A stretch of 64,000 bases of DNA from Motiliproteus coralliicola (GTDB lineage: Bacteria > Pseudomonadota > Gammaproteobacteria > Pseudomonadales > Balneatricaceae): assembly GCF_003345655.1 (NCBI RefSeq), contig NZ_QQOH01000001.1, positions 868,001 through 932,000 on the forward strand, in the 5' to 3' direction. The notes under the pieces are model-generated. The model did not search any database. It saw only the letters and a list, made by a program, of their open reading frames with translations, and was not told the DNA's origin. The translations under genes were made by a program, and so were the position numbers. Below, piece by piece: positions 24,499 to 33,999 of the stretch. The number at the start of each line of letters is the position of its first letter. The first letter of the stretch is position 1.

Positions 24499-25920
24499 AT
24501 GAGCGGCTCCAACCTATCGAACCCTGGCCTGCTGCTGGACCCGAAAGAGCCCCACAGTCTCGCCCTGTTGCAACTGCTCGACAGTAGTTGTGAAGGTTCG
24601 TTGCTGGTCGATAAAGATTGTCGGATTCGTTGGATCAGCAATAAATATCGCCAATTACTGGAGCTTGCCGACGATTTCGATCCCTACGGCCTTGAAGCCG
24701 AGGCCCTGATCCCCAACAGTCTGATGCGCCAGGTGATCGATACCGGCCAACCGCAGCTACTGGATCTGATGCGCTTTCGCCAACATTGGCTGGTGGTTAC
24801 CCGGCTGCCGTTACGGGATCAGGACGGCAACATCAGCGGTGCGCTGGGGCTGGTCTTCTTCGATAAGCTGGCCCAGCTCCGGCCGGTCGTCGACAAGTAC
24901 AGTCGCCTGCAACTCCCCAACGTACAAAGCGACAACCCACCAAGCCAGACCCGTTACAGCTTTGCCGACCTGATCGGCTCCAGCCCGGCGATGCTGGCGC
25001 TGCGGCAGCAGGCTCTGCGAGTCGCCCCGCTGGACAGTACCGTCTTGCTGCTGGGTGAGACTGGAACCGGGAAGGAACTGGTCGCCCAGGCGATCCATCA
25101 CGCATCCGCCAGGGCCGAAGCTCCCTTTGTCAGCATCAACACCGCCGCCCTGCCCGAATCCCTGATTGAAGCGGAACTGTTTGGCGCTGAAGCCGGGGCC
25201 TATACCGGCGCCGACCCCAAAGGACGAATCGGCAAGTTTGAACAGGCCCAATCTGGGACTCTGTTTCTCGACGAGATCGGCGAGATGAGCACCATGGCCC
25301 AGAGCAAACTGCTACGGGCGCTACAGGAAAGGCAGATCGAGCGGCTCGGCGGCAATCGTGTCATCGATGTCGATGTTCGCGTGATCGCCGCCACCAGCCG
25401 GAATCTGGAGCAACTGGTAGCCGAGGGAACCTTTCGCCCTGACCTCTACTACCGACTCAATGTACTGCCTCTGGAACTCCCCCCGCTACGCGAGCGCCCC
25501 GAAGATATACCGGCGCTGTTACAAGCTATCGGTCAGCACCTGGCCGAACAGCTTGGCGTTGCCGAATTGCAGCCTCACAACTGGCTACACCGAGCCCTAG
25601 CCGCCTACCACTGGCCTGGCAATATCCGCGAGCTACGCAATGTTATCGAGCGGCTATTGCTGTTTGCAGAGCAAGGCGAGGTGTCACCCAGACTGCTCAG
25701 CAACTTCTTACCCGGCAGTAGCCAGACCCTGTTGAAAAGCAACGATTCCGCCTCCGCTAACACCGACACCCCCCCCCTGGAGCAACAGATGGCGCGAGCC
25801 GAACGCGAGGCGATCCGACATGCGCTTCGGCACTGTGATAACAATCGCTCTCAAGCCGCCCGAGAGTTGGGAATCTCACGGGCCAGCCTCTACGAGAAGA
25901 TGCGCAAGCATCAGCTTTAA
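24499..25920 (+). CDS. PAS-domain sigma-54-dependent transcriptional activator
   Basis: A 473-residue enhancer-binding protein: a PAS-like sensor at about 25-125 (SSCEGSLLVDKDCRIRWIS), a sigma-54 AAA+ domain at 155-385 with Walker A GETGTGKE (186-193) and Walker B GTLFLDEIGEM, and a Fis-type helix-turn-helix at the C-terminus (NNRSQAARELGISRASLYEKM). There is no receiver domain, so it probably responds to a small ligand or redox signal through PAS. The sigma-54 contact loop reads GAYTGA (233-238) instead of GAFTGA, a conservative variant. Directly downstream are palindromic sites, a sigma-54 promoter and a CoA-transferase gene, its likely target. Confidence 0.9.
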   Translation: MSGSNLSNPGLLLDPKEPHSLALLQLLDSSCEGSLLVDKDCRIRWISNKYRQLLELADDFDPYGLEAEALIPNSLMRQVIDTGQPQLLDLMRFRQHWLVVTRLPLRDQDGNISGALGLVFFDKLAQLRPVVDKYSRLQLPNVQSDNPPSQTRYSFADLIGSSPAMLALRQQALRVAPLDSTVLLLGETGTGKELVAQAIHHASARAEAPFVSINTAALPESLIEAELFGAEAGAYTGADPKGRIGKFEQAQSGTLFLDEIGEMSTMAQSKLLRALQERQIERLGGNRVIDVDVRVIAATSRNLEQLVAEGTFRPDLYYRLNVLPLELPPLRERPEDIPALLQAIGQHLAEQLGVAELQPHNWLHRALAAYHWPGNIRELRNVIERLLLFAEQGEVSPRLLSNFLPGSSQTLLKSNDSASANTDTPPLEQQMARAEREAIRHALRHCDNNRSQAARELGISRASLYEKMRKHQL

Positions 25921-25940
25921 ATCGCCATTGCGCTGCCCAA

Positions 25941-25995
25941 CTGTCTGACATTTCAGACAGCCGCTCTACAAAAAACTGTCCAGAATGTCAGACAC
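25941..25995 (+). promoter_or_regulatory. Paired enhancer-type sites (probable activator binding sites)
   Basis: A perfect palindrome CTGTCTGACATTTCAGACAG at 25941-25960 is followed by a second, degenerate copy at 25976-25995 that keeps CTGTC and TCAGACA at the same spacing. The copies are 35 bases apart, 60-110 bases upstream of the sigma-54 promoter, as expected for upstream activating sequences bound by the adjacent activator. Confidence 0.7.
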
Positions 25996-26056
25996 ACAAT
26001 TGGATTCAACCTTAAATAATACATGTAGGCTATTGTTTTATTGTGCTTGAAGATTA

Positions 26057-26073
26057 TTGGCACGGTTCTGGTA
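26057..26073 (+). promoter_or_regulatory. Sigma-54 (-24/-12) promoter
   Basis: TTGGCACG, four bases, then TGGTA. The -24 element is perfect. The -12 GC is GT here, so the promoter is probably somewhat weak. The transcript would start near 26085 and cover the 68-codon ORF and the CoA-transferase gene. Confidence 0.65.
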
Positions 26074-26124
26074 TTAGTTGATCTGTAACCTGCAGCTCAA
26101 CAATTCCAACAAAAGGATCTGACG

Positions 26125-26331
26125 ATGATCGCCACATGCAAAACCAACGACAGTTTCGAAGACATTCTTACCCAAGGTAAAACCTACCGTGTTCGCGAGC
26201 TACGCAACGCCTCACTAATGATCGTCGACGATACCGGCGATCTGCGCTGGTTTGGCCTATCTCGCTTTAAGCTGGGCATTGCCAAGCTCGACAACCTGCG
26301 CACCCCGGAAACCTGCCAAATCAGTGCCTGA
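26125..26331 (+). CDS. Small conserved-looking protein, 68 residues, unknown function
   Basis: Starts after a good ribosome site (AAAGGA, eight bases) and is the first gene after the sigma-54 promoter, which argues it is real. The sequence is compact with no signal peptide: MIATCKTNDSFEDILTQGKT, then YRVRELRNASLMIVDDTGDLRWFGLSRFKL. The G.TY.V.E...L.IVDD.G....F pattern looks like a small SH3/beta-barrel domain as seen in several short hypothetical proteins, but this is a visual impression. It might modulate the downstream CoA-transferase or simply be co-regulated. Confidence 0.65.
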   Translation: MIATCKTNDSFEDILTQGKTYRVRELRNASLMIVDDTGDLRWFGLSRFKLGIAKLDNLRTPETCQISA

Positions 26332-26352
26332 GATCCGATAGCCCACCAACAC

Positions 26353-26386
26353 AGCAACCTCTAGCCCACCGGGTGTGAAGGTTGCT
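26353..26386 (+). repeat. Intercistronic stem-loop
   Basis: AGCAACCT and AGGTTGCT (perfect 8-bp arms) enclose an 18-base loop that can itself pair CACC with GGTG. It lies between the 68-codon ORF and the CoA-transferase. No T-run, so it is more likely an mRNA-processing or stability element than a terminator. Confidence 0.5.
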
Positions 26387-26518
26387 AGTGTTACTAATAT
26401 TGTTACCAGAATAATAAACGTCGCCAGTTGCCGCTCGGCCACCACAGGGCAACAATGACCAAGCCGCCGATGCAGGCCATTCCACCTCCGCTGAGCGACC
26501 CGACACAGGAATTTCCCC

Positions 26519-28108
26519 ATGAGCCCCGACCAGCATTCCTCGACCGCAACAACACCATCAAAATTTGTCAGTGCCGACGAAGCCGTCGCACTGATTCCGG
26601 ACAACGCCACCTTGGCAACCGCCGGTTTTGTCGGTGTCGGCTTCGCCGAGTTGCTCGCCACGGCATTGGAGCAGCGCTTCGTCGCTCAGGGACACCCCAA
26701 AGACCTGACTCTGGTATACGCTGCCGGCCAAGGAGACGGCCAAAGTCGCGGACTCAGCCATCTGGCCCATGAAGGCATGGTCAAACGGGTAATCGGCGGT
26801 CACTGGGGGCTCGTGCCCGGCCTGGGAAAATTGGCACTCGACAACAAGATTGAAGCCTACAACCTGCCTCAAGGGGTAATCTGCCAGCTGTTTCGCGATA
26901 TTGCCGCCGGCCGACCCGGCTGCCTGACCCACGTCGGTCTCAACACCTTTGTCGATCCTCGCCATGACGGCGGCCGCCTCAATAGCTGCACCCAAGAGGA
27001 ACTGGTCAAACTGACCGAGATCGATGGCCGCGAGTACCTCCTGTACAAGGGTTTTCCGATCACAGCAGCGCTGCTGCGCGGCACCACTGCCGACCCTCAG
27101 GGCAACATCACCATGGAGCGCGAGGCATTGCCACTCGAGAGCCTGGCCATTGCCCAGGCGGTCAAAAACAACGGCGGTGTCGTCATCGTTCAGGTCGAAC
27201 GACAGCAGCAAGGGGAGCCACTGCACCCCAGCATGGTTCGTATTCCAGGCATCCTGGTCGACAAAGTGGTCTTGGCCGATCCCGATCATCACTGGCAAAC
27301 CTTCGCCGAGCCCTACAATCCCAGCTACACCGGCGAGCAGCGGGATAATATCGAGCTACCCAAACTGGATCTGGACCTGCGCAAACTGATCGGCCGTCGT
27401 GCCTTGCAAGAACTCAAGGCCGGCTCGGTAATCAATCTGGGGATCGGCATGCCGGAAACCCTGGCACCGGTAGCCGAAGAAGAGGGCCAACTGGACAGCG
27501 TAACCATGACGATTGAACCGGGCGGTATCGGCGGCCTACCCGCCGGCGGTTTGAGCTTTGGCGCGGTGATCAATCCGGACTCGGTCATCGATCAACCCGC
27601 GCAGTTCGATTTCTACGATGGCGGCGGCTTGGACCAGGCATTCCTTGGAATGGCCCAGGTTAACGCCAACGGTGACGTCAATGTCAGCCGTTTTGGCAGC
27701 CGCATCGCCGGCGCCGGAGGCTTTATCAACATCAGCCAGAATGCACGGGAAGTCTATTTCATGGGCACATTCTGCAGCGGCGACCCCAAGCTGGGTATAG
27801 ACGCCGATGGCCTTAAAGCACCGCAGTCATCCCCATCGCTGGTAAAGAAATTTGTCAGTGATATCGACCACCTGACCTTCAACGGCCGTTATGCCGCTCA
27901 ACGCGGCCAAAAGGTGCTCTACATCACCGAACGCTGCGTGTTTCAACTAACCGAAAAGGGCATCGAGCTGATCGAAATTGCCCCAGGGCTTGAGCTGGAG
28001 CGGGATATTCTGTCGCTCATGGAGTTCAGCCCCCTGATCGCGACCAACCTGAAACAGAGCGACAGGAAGCTCTACAACCCGGCTAAGATGAGTTCTGCAA
28101 ACGACTAA
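26519..28108 (+). CDS. ydiF: Family I acyl-CoA:acetate/3-ketoacid CoA-transferase (YdiF/Pct type)
   Basis: A single-chain fusion of alpha and beta CoA-transferase domains (529 residues; E. coli YdiF has 531). It moves CoA between acyl-CoA and acetate, propionate or short 3-ketoacids. The alpha half has [20 protein letters not shown] and [12 protein letters not shown]. The beta half has [19 protein letters not shown], and the catalytic glutamate lies in [14 protein letters not shown] (Glu333). The preferred substrate cannot be read. AGGA lies eight bases before the ATG. It probably belongs to the sigma-54-controlled unit starting at 26057, and its stop overlaps the convergent neighbour by four bases. 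Confidence 0.9.
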   Translation: MSPDQHSSTATTPSKFVSADEAVALIPDNATLATAGFVGVGFAELLATALEQRFVAQGHPKDLTLVYAAGQGDGQSRGLSHLAHEGMVKRVIGGHWGLVPGLGKLALDNKIEAYNLPQGVICQLFRDIAAGRPGCLTHVGLNTFVDPRHDGGRLNSCTQEELVKLTEIDGREYLLYKGFPITAALLRGTTADPQGNITMEREALPLESLAIAQAVKNNGGVVIVQVERQQQGEPLHPSMVRIPGILVDKVVLADPDHHWQTFAEPYNPSYTGEQRDNIELPKLDLDLRKLIGRRALQELKAGSVINLGIGMPETLAPVAEEEGQLDSVTMTIEPGGIGGLPAGGLSFGAVINPDSVIDQPAQFDFYDGGGLDQAFLGMAQVNANGDVNVSRFGSRIAGAGGFINISQNAREVYFMGTFCSGDPKLGIDADGLKAPQSSPSLVKKFVSDIDHLTFNGRYAAQRGQKVLYITERCVFQLTEKGIELIEIAPGLELERDILSLMEFSPLIATNLKQSDRKLYNPAKMSSAND

Positions 28109-29364
28109 TTGCCTGAACAGATCCGATTCCGCCCTTCCGCTTTAGCCCGATACAAGGCCTGATCGGCCAAGCGCAATCGTTCATCGAGATCACCAGCATC
28201 GGTCGACAGGCCGATGCTGCAGCTCACCGAAAGCGGTTGTTGCTGGTAGCGCCAGGTGTGTTCGTTGATTCGCAACTGAAATTGCTCAAGTAGCTGGATT
28301 GCCTGTTGAGCATCACTACCGGGCAATACCAGCGCAAACTCCTCTCCTCCCATTCGACCGCACAATTGGGTTGGAAAATGCTGCTCGAGTAACTGCGCAA
28401 AAGCCACCAGCACCTGGTCCCCGGCTTCATGGCCGTAGTTATCATTGATCTGCTTAAAGTGATCCAGATCCAACTGCGCCACGCACACCGACTGCTGCTC
28501 GGCATCCGCTTGCTTCAAGAGTTTGCTGCCCTGTTCGAAGAAATGGCGACGGTTCGATAGGCCGGTCAATGCATCTGTCGAAGCGGCCCGATTCAGCTGT
28601 TGGATCATCTCCATCAGCTCCAGGTTCTGCATGATGCGGCAGTGAAACTCTTCGTGGGAAAATGGTTTCTGGAGAAAGTCGTTGGCGCCGCTCTTGATGA
28701 ACTTCGCCGACAAGGCGCCATCGTCTTCAACCGATGACACCCCGATAATCACCAGCTGCTCAGGGGAGTACTGCTGACGAATACGGGTCGTCAGCTCAAA
28801 CCCGTCCATGCGCTCCATATTGAAGTCGGTGATCAGCAGCTTGATATCCGGCTGCTGTTGCAGCAATTCCAGCGCCTGGGCTCCATTGGCTGCTTCCATC
28901 GGATCGATGTTGTACTGCCGCAGCAATGAGACCATCAGGCCCCGGCTGACCCTCGAGTCATCAACGACCAGGGTTTTGATGCCCGGATTATAGACCAAGC
29001 GGCGGATCAACTTGATTACGTATTCGTAGGCGTAGCGTCCTTCCTTGTTGAGGTAATCAACTACCCCTTTTTCCAGCAAGGTGCGGCGCGTCTCTGGATC
29101 GACTAGGCCCGATAACACAATCACCGGCAGCCCCTTATCCATAACGACATCAACCGCCTCGCCATTGGGGGCGTCGGGTAGATTCAGATCGACAACTGCC
29201 GCGACAAGATCCGGGTCATAACCCTCATTCAGGTACTGCCGGGTTTGTTCCAGTGAAGCCTTAACAACGGGATTAAATCCCAGTTTCTGGCGCACCAAAT
29301 AACTAAGCACGCGCCCCATCGTCAGGCTGTCTTCTACGATCAGCACCTTGCTAACACTTGCCAT
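28105..29364 (-). CDS. Dual-receiver diguanylate cyclase response regulator (REC-REC-GGDEF)
   Basis: Cytoplasmic 419-residue protein with two receiver domains, the first at about 5-122 (phospho-acceptor Asp59 in VVDLNLP) and the second at about 128-250 (Asp180 in ITDFNM), followed by a GGDEF domain at 260-418. The active-site GGEEF (339-343) is intact, so it should make cyclic di-GMP. An RxxD inhibitory site is not obvious. The cognate kinase is not in the window. The start at [13 protein letters not shown] is preferred because AGGA lies eight bases upstream; the frame opens nine codons earlier. Confidence 0.9.
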   Translation of the reverse strand: MASVSKVLIVEDSLTMGRVLSYLVRQKLGFNPVVKASLEQTRQYLNEGYDPDLVAAVVDLNLPDAPNGEAVDVVMDKGLPVIVLSGLVDPETRRTLLEKGVVDYLNKEGRYAYEYVIKLIRRLVYNPGIKTLVVDDSRVSRGLMVSLLRQYNIDPMEAANGAQALELLQQQPDIKLLITDFNMERMDGFELTTRIRQQYSPEQLVIIGVSSVEDDGALSAKFIKSGANDFLQKPFSHEEFHCRIMQNLELMEMIQQLNRAASTDALTGLSNRRHFFEQGSKLLKQADAEQQSVCVAQLDLDHFKQINDNYGHEAGDQVLVAFAQLLEQHFPTQLCGRMGGEEFALVLPGSDAQQAIQLLEQFQLRINEHTWRYQQQPLSVSCSIGLSTDAGDLDERLRLADQALYRAKAEGRNRICSGN

Positions 29365-29382
29365 AACTGGATTCCTACCCGA

Positions 29383-29414
29383 CAAAAACATGGCCCTTGG
29401 TTATCAAGGGCCAT
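29383..29414 (-). terminator. Rho-independent terminator after rraA
   Basis: Read on the minus strand, ATGGCCCTTG and CAAGGGCCAT form a perfect 10-bp stem with a 5-base loop followed by GTTTTTG. It lies between rraA and the REC-REC-GGDEF gene and so separates their transcripts. Confidence 0.88.
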
Positions 29415-29432
29415 TAATCGACTGCTTAGGTT

Positions 29433-29918
29433 TTAGTCCTTGACCTCTAACGGCTCGGCGGAAACCAGCACGCCATTATTATCAGCATAGAGGTATTCGC
29501 CGGGGCGGAAGGTCACGCCACCGAAGCAAAGTTCGACATTAAGGTCTCCCAGCCCCCGCTTTTCGGTCTTCATCGGGTGAGTTCCCAGCGCCGCTACGCC
29601 CAGATCGGTTTCGCCGATGGCGTCCACATCGCGAATACAACCGTAGATCACGATACCTTCCCAGCCGTTATCGGCGGCTTTTTCAGCCAACATATCACCG
29701 AGCATGGCACGACGCATCGAGCCACCGCCATCAACCACCAGCACTTTGCCCTGCCCGGGTTGAGCCACCTGTTCACGTACCAACGAGTTATCTTCGTAGG
29801 CTTTGATGGTAACCATCTCACCACCGAAAACTTCACGTCCTCCAAAATTGCCGAACATCGGTTCGACTACCTTGACCAGCTCCGGGTATTGATCACAAAG
29901 ATCGGGTAAAAGATCCAT
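29433..29918 (-). CDS. rraA: Ribonuclease E activity regulator RraA
   Basis: A 161-residue trimeric protein that binds the RNase E C-terminal half and lowers its activity. It shows the family blocks [48 protein letters not shown] and [14 protein letters not shown]. Members of this fold also include oxaloacetate decarboxylase/HMG-aldolase-like enzymes, but the lengths and blocks fit RraA proper. AAGGAG lies upstream of the ATG. It has its own terminator. Its partner rne is encoded 22 kb away in the same window. Confidence 0.93.
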   Translation of the reverse strand: MDLLPDLCDQYPELVKVVEPMFGNFGGREVFGGEMVTIKAYEDNSLVREQVAQPGQGKVLVVDGGGSMRRAMLGDMLAEKAADNGWEGIVIYGCIRDVDAIGETDLGVAALGTHPMKTEKRGLGDLNVELCFGGVTFRPGEYLYADNNGVLVSAEPLEVKD

Positions 29919-30078
29919 AAATGCTCCTTAAACTTGCTGATAGATAGGCAGTTTCAAAAAAGATCGGGGCTACCTTAGACCCAAATCAAGCTGTCGTCTC
30001 TTAGTCTTTATCATTTCATGCGCTTAGGGCCGATTTTACCTATGATACCGGGATGGTAGCGAAAGGTGTGCTGCATAG

Positions 30079-32949
30079 ATGCGCTTGACCCAAATATTAG
30101 TTCTTGTCTCAGCCGTAATACTGCTGGACCTCATTCTGGAAAACCTGTTCGCGACCCGTCACTTGAACGAGCAGCGTGTCGAGGTTGTCGAAAAACTCAG
30201 CCTGGTCCGAGCCCGACTGGAAGGCACCCTATACTCTAATCTCCATCTGCTGAACGGCATGTCGGCGGCAATCTCCACCAACCCGGAGTTCAGCGAACAG
30301 CAGTTCAACAGTCTGGCCGACAAACTGCTTTTAAACCGGAATGCATTGCGAAATATCGCCGCCGCCCCGGATTTGGTAATCCGCTATGTTTACCCGTTAG
30401 AAGGTAACCAGGCAGCTTTGGGGTTGGACTATAACAAGGTGGCAGACCAGCGGGATGCTGCCCTGAAGGCCCGTGATTTGAATACCATGGTGATCGCCGG
30501 CCCGGTACAGCTGGTACAGGGCGGCATAGGCCTGATCGTCCGCTTACCGGTTTTCTACCGCGATAATCAGAATCACCCCAAGTTCTGGGGCATCGTCTCT
30601 TCGGTAATCCATACCGAGAAACTCTATCAACAGGCGGGCTTACTCGATAGACAACCGGATATTGAACTGGCTATCCGTGGGCGGGACAGCCTCGGCCCCC
30701 ACGGTGATATTTTCTTTGGCGACCCGCAGGTTTTTGAAACGTCCGATGTGCGACAACAGGTGATATTGCCCTACGGCTCCTGGCAGATGGTGGCACAGCC
30801 TCAGGGAGGCTGGGTCAAGCAATCACCGTATCGCTGGTTTATCCGCGGCGGCTCTGTCCTACTGACTTTATTGGCATTGGCGACTTTGGGGATACGCAAC
30901 CGACAGCGCAAACGAGAACGATTCAGTCAGGCCACCTTCTTTGCCGCTTTTGAGGACTCGCCGTTAGGGATGGCGATCTCCGATCCCAAAAACGGCGATA
31001 TCAGCCACATTAACCAGTCGCTACGCAAGATGTCCTCGTTACCAGCCACTGTGCTCGACGCCAAGGGCCAGTATCAGCACTTGCCGGAGTCGGTTGAAAG
31101 GCTGCTAAAAAGCGAGAATTATGAGGATGGCCAGGAGATCACCCTCAGTAATTACCACGGCGAAGAACGTAGCTGGCGCTGTTTTCACTCCAACCTGCAG
31201 ACCCCGGACGGCCCCCGTCTCCTGTCGCTGTTTCAGGACATCACCGAACATCGCCAACTGCTAGAGCAGCTACAGCTGTCACAACTGGTTATCGACCACA
31301 CCAGCGACGCGGTAATTATCACCGACGCCAATACCCGCATCATCCAGGTCAATGAAGCCTTCAGCCGTATCAGCGGTTACGATCGCGACGAAATGATCGG
31401 CCTAACCCCGGCCAAGTACAGCTCCGGCTACCATGACAAAGCTTTCTACCAAGCGATGTGGCAGCGGATTAACCAGACCGGCGCCTGGAACGGCGAGCTA
31501 TGGAACCGAAAAGCCAGTGGTGAAGTCTACCCGGCCTGGATCACCATCAACCGAATCGGCGACCCCAACGACCCCCATCACCGCTATATCGGCGTTTTCT
31601 CGGATATCAGCAACATCAAGCAGACCGAAAAAGAGCTGGAGCGGATGGCTTACTACGATCCGCTTACCGGGTTACCGAACCGGACTCTGTTCCAAGAGCG
31701 CCTGAAGCATGAAATTCTGTCGACCCGACGCCATCAGGGCCGATTAGCGTTGTTGTTCCTCGATCTGGACCGCTTCAAACACGTGAATGACTCCTTCGGC
31801 CACAGCGTCGGCGACGAGCTGCTGAAAGTCGTTGCCGGCCGCCTGTCCAGCGAAGTCCGCGAGAACGACACCGTGACCCGCCTCGGTGGTGATGAGTTTA
31901 CCGTTATCGTCTCCGAGCTGAGCGATATCGATAGCGCCACCGCTCTGGTGGAGCGGATGCTGAAACGGATTCAGGAACCGATCGAGCTGGTTGGCCAGCA
32001 GCTGCATGTCGGCGCCAGCATCGGCATTGCCCTCTACCCCGACGACGGTGAAGATGCCGAAACCCTGCTGCGCCATGCCGATATGGCGATGTACCAGGCC
32101 AAAGAGCAGGGCCGCAACTCATTCCATTACTTCACCCAGAAGCTGCAGGACCGCGCCTCTTCACGTCTGATGCTGGAAAATCAGCTCCGTGAAGCGATCG
32201 AGAAGCAGCAGTTTGCGCTCTATTACCAGCCAAAACTGGAGCTGCACAGTCGCCGCGTGCTGGGAATGGAAGCACTGATTCGCTGGCACCACCCCACCCA
32301 GGGCCTGATCTCTCCGGCCGATTTTATTCCGGTGGCAGAGGAAACCGGGCTGATTGTTCCCCTGGGGCAATGGGTACTAGAAGAAGCCTGCCGCCAGACT
32401 CAGGAGTGGCACCAGCAGGGCTTTACCCATCTGCGGGTTTCGGTAAACCTGTCGGCGCGACAGTTTGCCAAAGCTGACCTGGTGGAGGATGTACGCAAAA
32501 CCCTGGAACGGACCAAACTATCTACCGATGCGCTTGAGCTCGAGATAACCGAAAGTATGGTGGTCGACGCCAGCAGCAGTGCCAATGAGAAACTGGTTCA
32601 GCTGCGCCAGCTGGGGGTAGAAATCAGTATCGACGACTTCGGTACCGGTTACTCCAACCTGCAGTACCTGAAACGCTTCCCGCTGACCAGCCTGAAGATC
32701 GACCGCGGCTTTGTCCGTGACCTGATGGTCGACCGTGAAGATGCCGCCATAATCAAAGCGATCATCTTGATGGCCCGCGGCCTGGGCCTGAATGTAATCG
32801 CAGAAGGGGTAGAGACCCAGGAGCAGCTCGACTTCCTGCTGGAGCACCGCTGCCCGATGGGACAGGGCTTCCTGTTCAGCCCGCCGCTACCCGCGGATAA
32901 ATTCATCGAGTGGATCGACAGCACCGAACTCGATTTCGACACGCTCTAA
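30079..32949 (+). CDS. Membrane-bound CHASE-PAS-PAS-GGDEF-EAL cyclic-di-GMP protein
   Basis: A 956-residue sensor. A membrane helix at about 5-25 and a second at about 262-282 enclose a periplasmic CHASE-type domain (IAAAPDLVIRYVYPLEGNQAALGLDY). Two PAS domains (about 295-390 and 405-520) lead to GGDEF (525-690, intact GGDEF at 603-607) and EAL (700-945, EAL at 731-733, with DDFGTGYSNLQYL and the ExLE glutamates). Both catalytic motifs are intact, so it could synthesise or degrade c-di-GMP, and the net direction is unknown. It stands alone, divergent from rraA. Confidence 0.92.
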   Translation: MRLTQILVLVSAVILLDLILENLFATRHLNEQRVEVVEKLSLVRARLEGTLYSNLHLLNGMSAAISTNPEFSEQQFNSLADKLLLNRNALRNIAAAPDLVIRYVYPLEGNQAALGLDYNKVADQRDAALKARDLNTMVIAGPVQLVQGGIGLIVRLPVFYRDNQNHPKFWGIVSSVIHTEKLYQQAGLLDRQPDIELAIRGRDSLGPHGDIFFGDPQVFETSDVRQQVILPYGSWQMVAQPQGGWVKQSPYRWFIRGGSVLLTLLALATLGIRNRQRKRERFSQATFFAAFEDSPLGMAISDPKNGDISHINQSLRKMSSLPATVLDAKGQYQHLPESVERLLKSENYEDGQEITLSNYHGEERSWRCFHSNLQTPDGPRLLSLFQDITEHRQLLEQLQLSQLVIDHTSDAVIITDANTRIIQVNEAFSRISGYDRDEMIGLTPAKYSSGYHDKAFYQAMWQRINQTGAWNGELWNRKASGEVYPAWITINRIGDPNDPHHRYIGVFSDISNIKQTEKELERMAYYDPLTGLPNRTLFQERLKHEILSTRRHQGRLALLFLDLDRFKHVNDSFGHSVGDELLKVVAGRLSSEVRENDTVTRLGGDEFTVIVSELSDIDSATALVERMLKRIQEPIELVGQQLHVGASIGIALYPDDGEDAETLLRHADMAMYQAKEQGRNSFHYFTQKLQDRASSRLMLENQLREAIEKQQFALYYQPKLELHSRRVLGMEALIRWHHPTQGLISPADFIPVAEETGLIVPLGQWVLEEACRQTQEWHQQGFTHLRVSVNLSARQFAKADLVEDVRKTLERTKLSTDALELEITESMVVDASSSANEKLVQLRQLGVEISIDDFGTGYSNLQYLKRFPLTSLKIDRGFVRDLMVDREDAAIIKAIILMARGLGLNVIAEGVETQEQLDFLLEHRCPMGQGFLFSPPLPADKFIEWIDSTELDFDTL

Positions 32950-33045
32950 GCTTGAAACTGTCTGGCTGGACGACGGTCGATAGAATAGTCCGTATCGTCG
33001 TAACGCGATCGTTGATCCTACAATCCATCATGCAAGGAGCCGCAG

Positions 33046-33999
33046 ATGTACTCAGCCTCATCCGTTTCGAGACACCCTGCTCGACTCAGTCATTACCTCG
33101 TCAGCAAACGATCACTGGCGTTGCTAGCCCTGCTGTTACTGCTGTGCCTACCCTGGGTTTCCGCCCAGGCTGGACAGCCGTTTTTATGGCAGCTGGAACA
33201 TAATGGCCGCAGCCATTACCTGTTCGGCACCATCCATAGCGGCCACCCGGAGCTCAACCAGCTGCCTGCTTCGGTAGAGAAAGCGTTCAACCAAGCCGAT
33301 CGTTTCTATGGTGAGCTGACTCTCGATCCCCCTACCCTGCAAACCACCCAACAGCTTTTGCAGCTGCCGCCCGGCCGCAGCCTCAGCAGCTCACTACCGC
33401 CGAAACTGCGTCAGCGCAGCAACCAGGAGTTGGCCAGGATCAATCCGAATCTCAATCTGGCGCTGTTTGACCGCTTGAAGCTGTGGGCTTTTACCGTGGC
33501 CCTGACCCTGATCGAAGACCAGCTCAACTACGGCCAACAGCCGGCGATGGACCAACGCCTCTACCAACGGGCTCTGCAGGCCGGTAAAAAGACCGGGGCG
33601 CTGGAAACCCCGCAGCAACAGGTCGGTGTCTTCGAGCAGCTCAGTTTCGCCGAGCAGATCGCCATGTTGGAAGCGACCCTGGATTCTCTGGCGCAACAGA
33701 CAAAAGAAAATTCCTGGATGCAGCAGACCTACGCCGCCTACCGCAGCGGGGACCCCGATCAACTGAACAGCCTGTTCGAAACCCAGTGGCAGCTGGACGA
33801 TAAAATTCTGCAAAAGCTGGAGCGGGGACTGATCGACAATCGCAATCGATTAATGGCGCAGCGGGTTGAACAGGAGCTGCGCGCCCATCCTCAGCAGTCA
33901 CTGTTTATCGCTATCGGCGCGGCTCACTTCGGCAGTGAAAACGGCGTCCAGGCACTGCTGCAGCGCAGTGGTTATTCTGTCAGTCGCGTAATCGACTGA
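33046..33999 (+). CDS. TraB/GumN family protein
   Basis: A 317-residue exported protein with a hydrophobic signal segment (SLALLALLLLLCLPWVSAQA, ending about residue 42) and the TraB/GumN domain. The start has FLWQLEHNGRSHYLFGTIHSGHPEL with the paired GTxH motif, and the end has IAIGAAHFGSENGVQALLQ. The GxxH pairs suggest a metalloprotease-like Tiki/EreA fold, but bacterial members are mostly uncharacterised. AAGGAG lies seven bases upstream. The last 20 bases overlap the convergent HAD gene. Confidence 0.85.
   Translation: MYSASSVSRHPARLSHYLVSKRSLALLALLLLLCLPWVSAQAGQPFLWQLEHNGRSHYLFGTIHSGHPELNQLPASVEKAFNQADRFYGELTLDPPTLQTTQQLLQLPPGRSLSSSLPPKLRQRSNQELARINPNLNLALFDRLKLWAFTVALTLIEDQLNYGQQPAMDQRLYQRALQAGKKTGALETPQQQVGVFEQLSFAEQIAMLEATLDSLAQQTKENSWMQQTYAAYRSGDPDQLNSLFETQWQLDDKILQKLERGLIDNRNRLMAQRVEQELRAHPQQSLFIAIGAAHFGSENGVQALLQRSGYSVSRVID

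Noticed and set aside
25941-25960. Possible LexA (SOS) box in CTGT...ACAG palindrome
   Set aside because: The spacing is 12 bases between CTGT and ACAG, while LexA needs eight. The site fits a dimeric activator before a sigma-54 promoter better.
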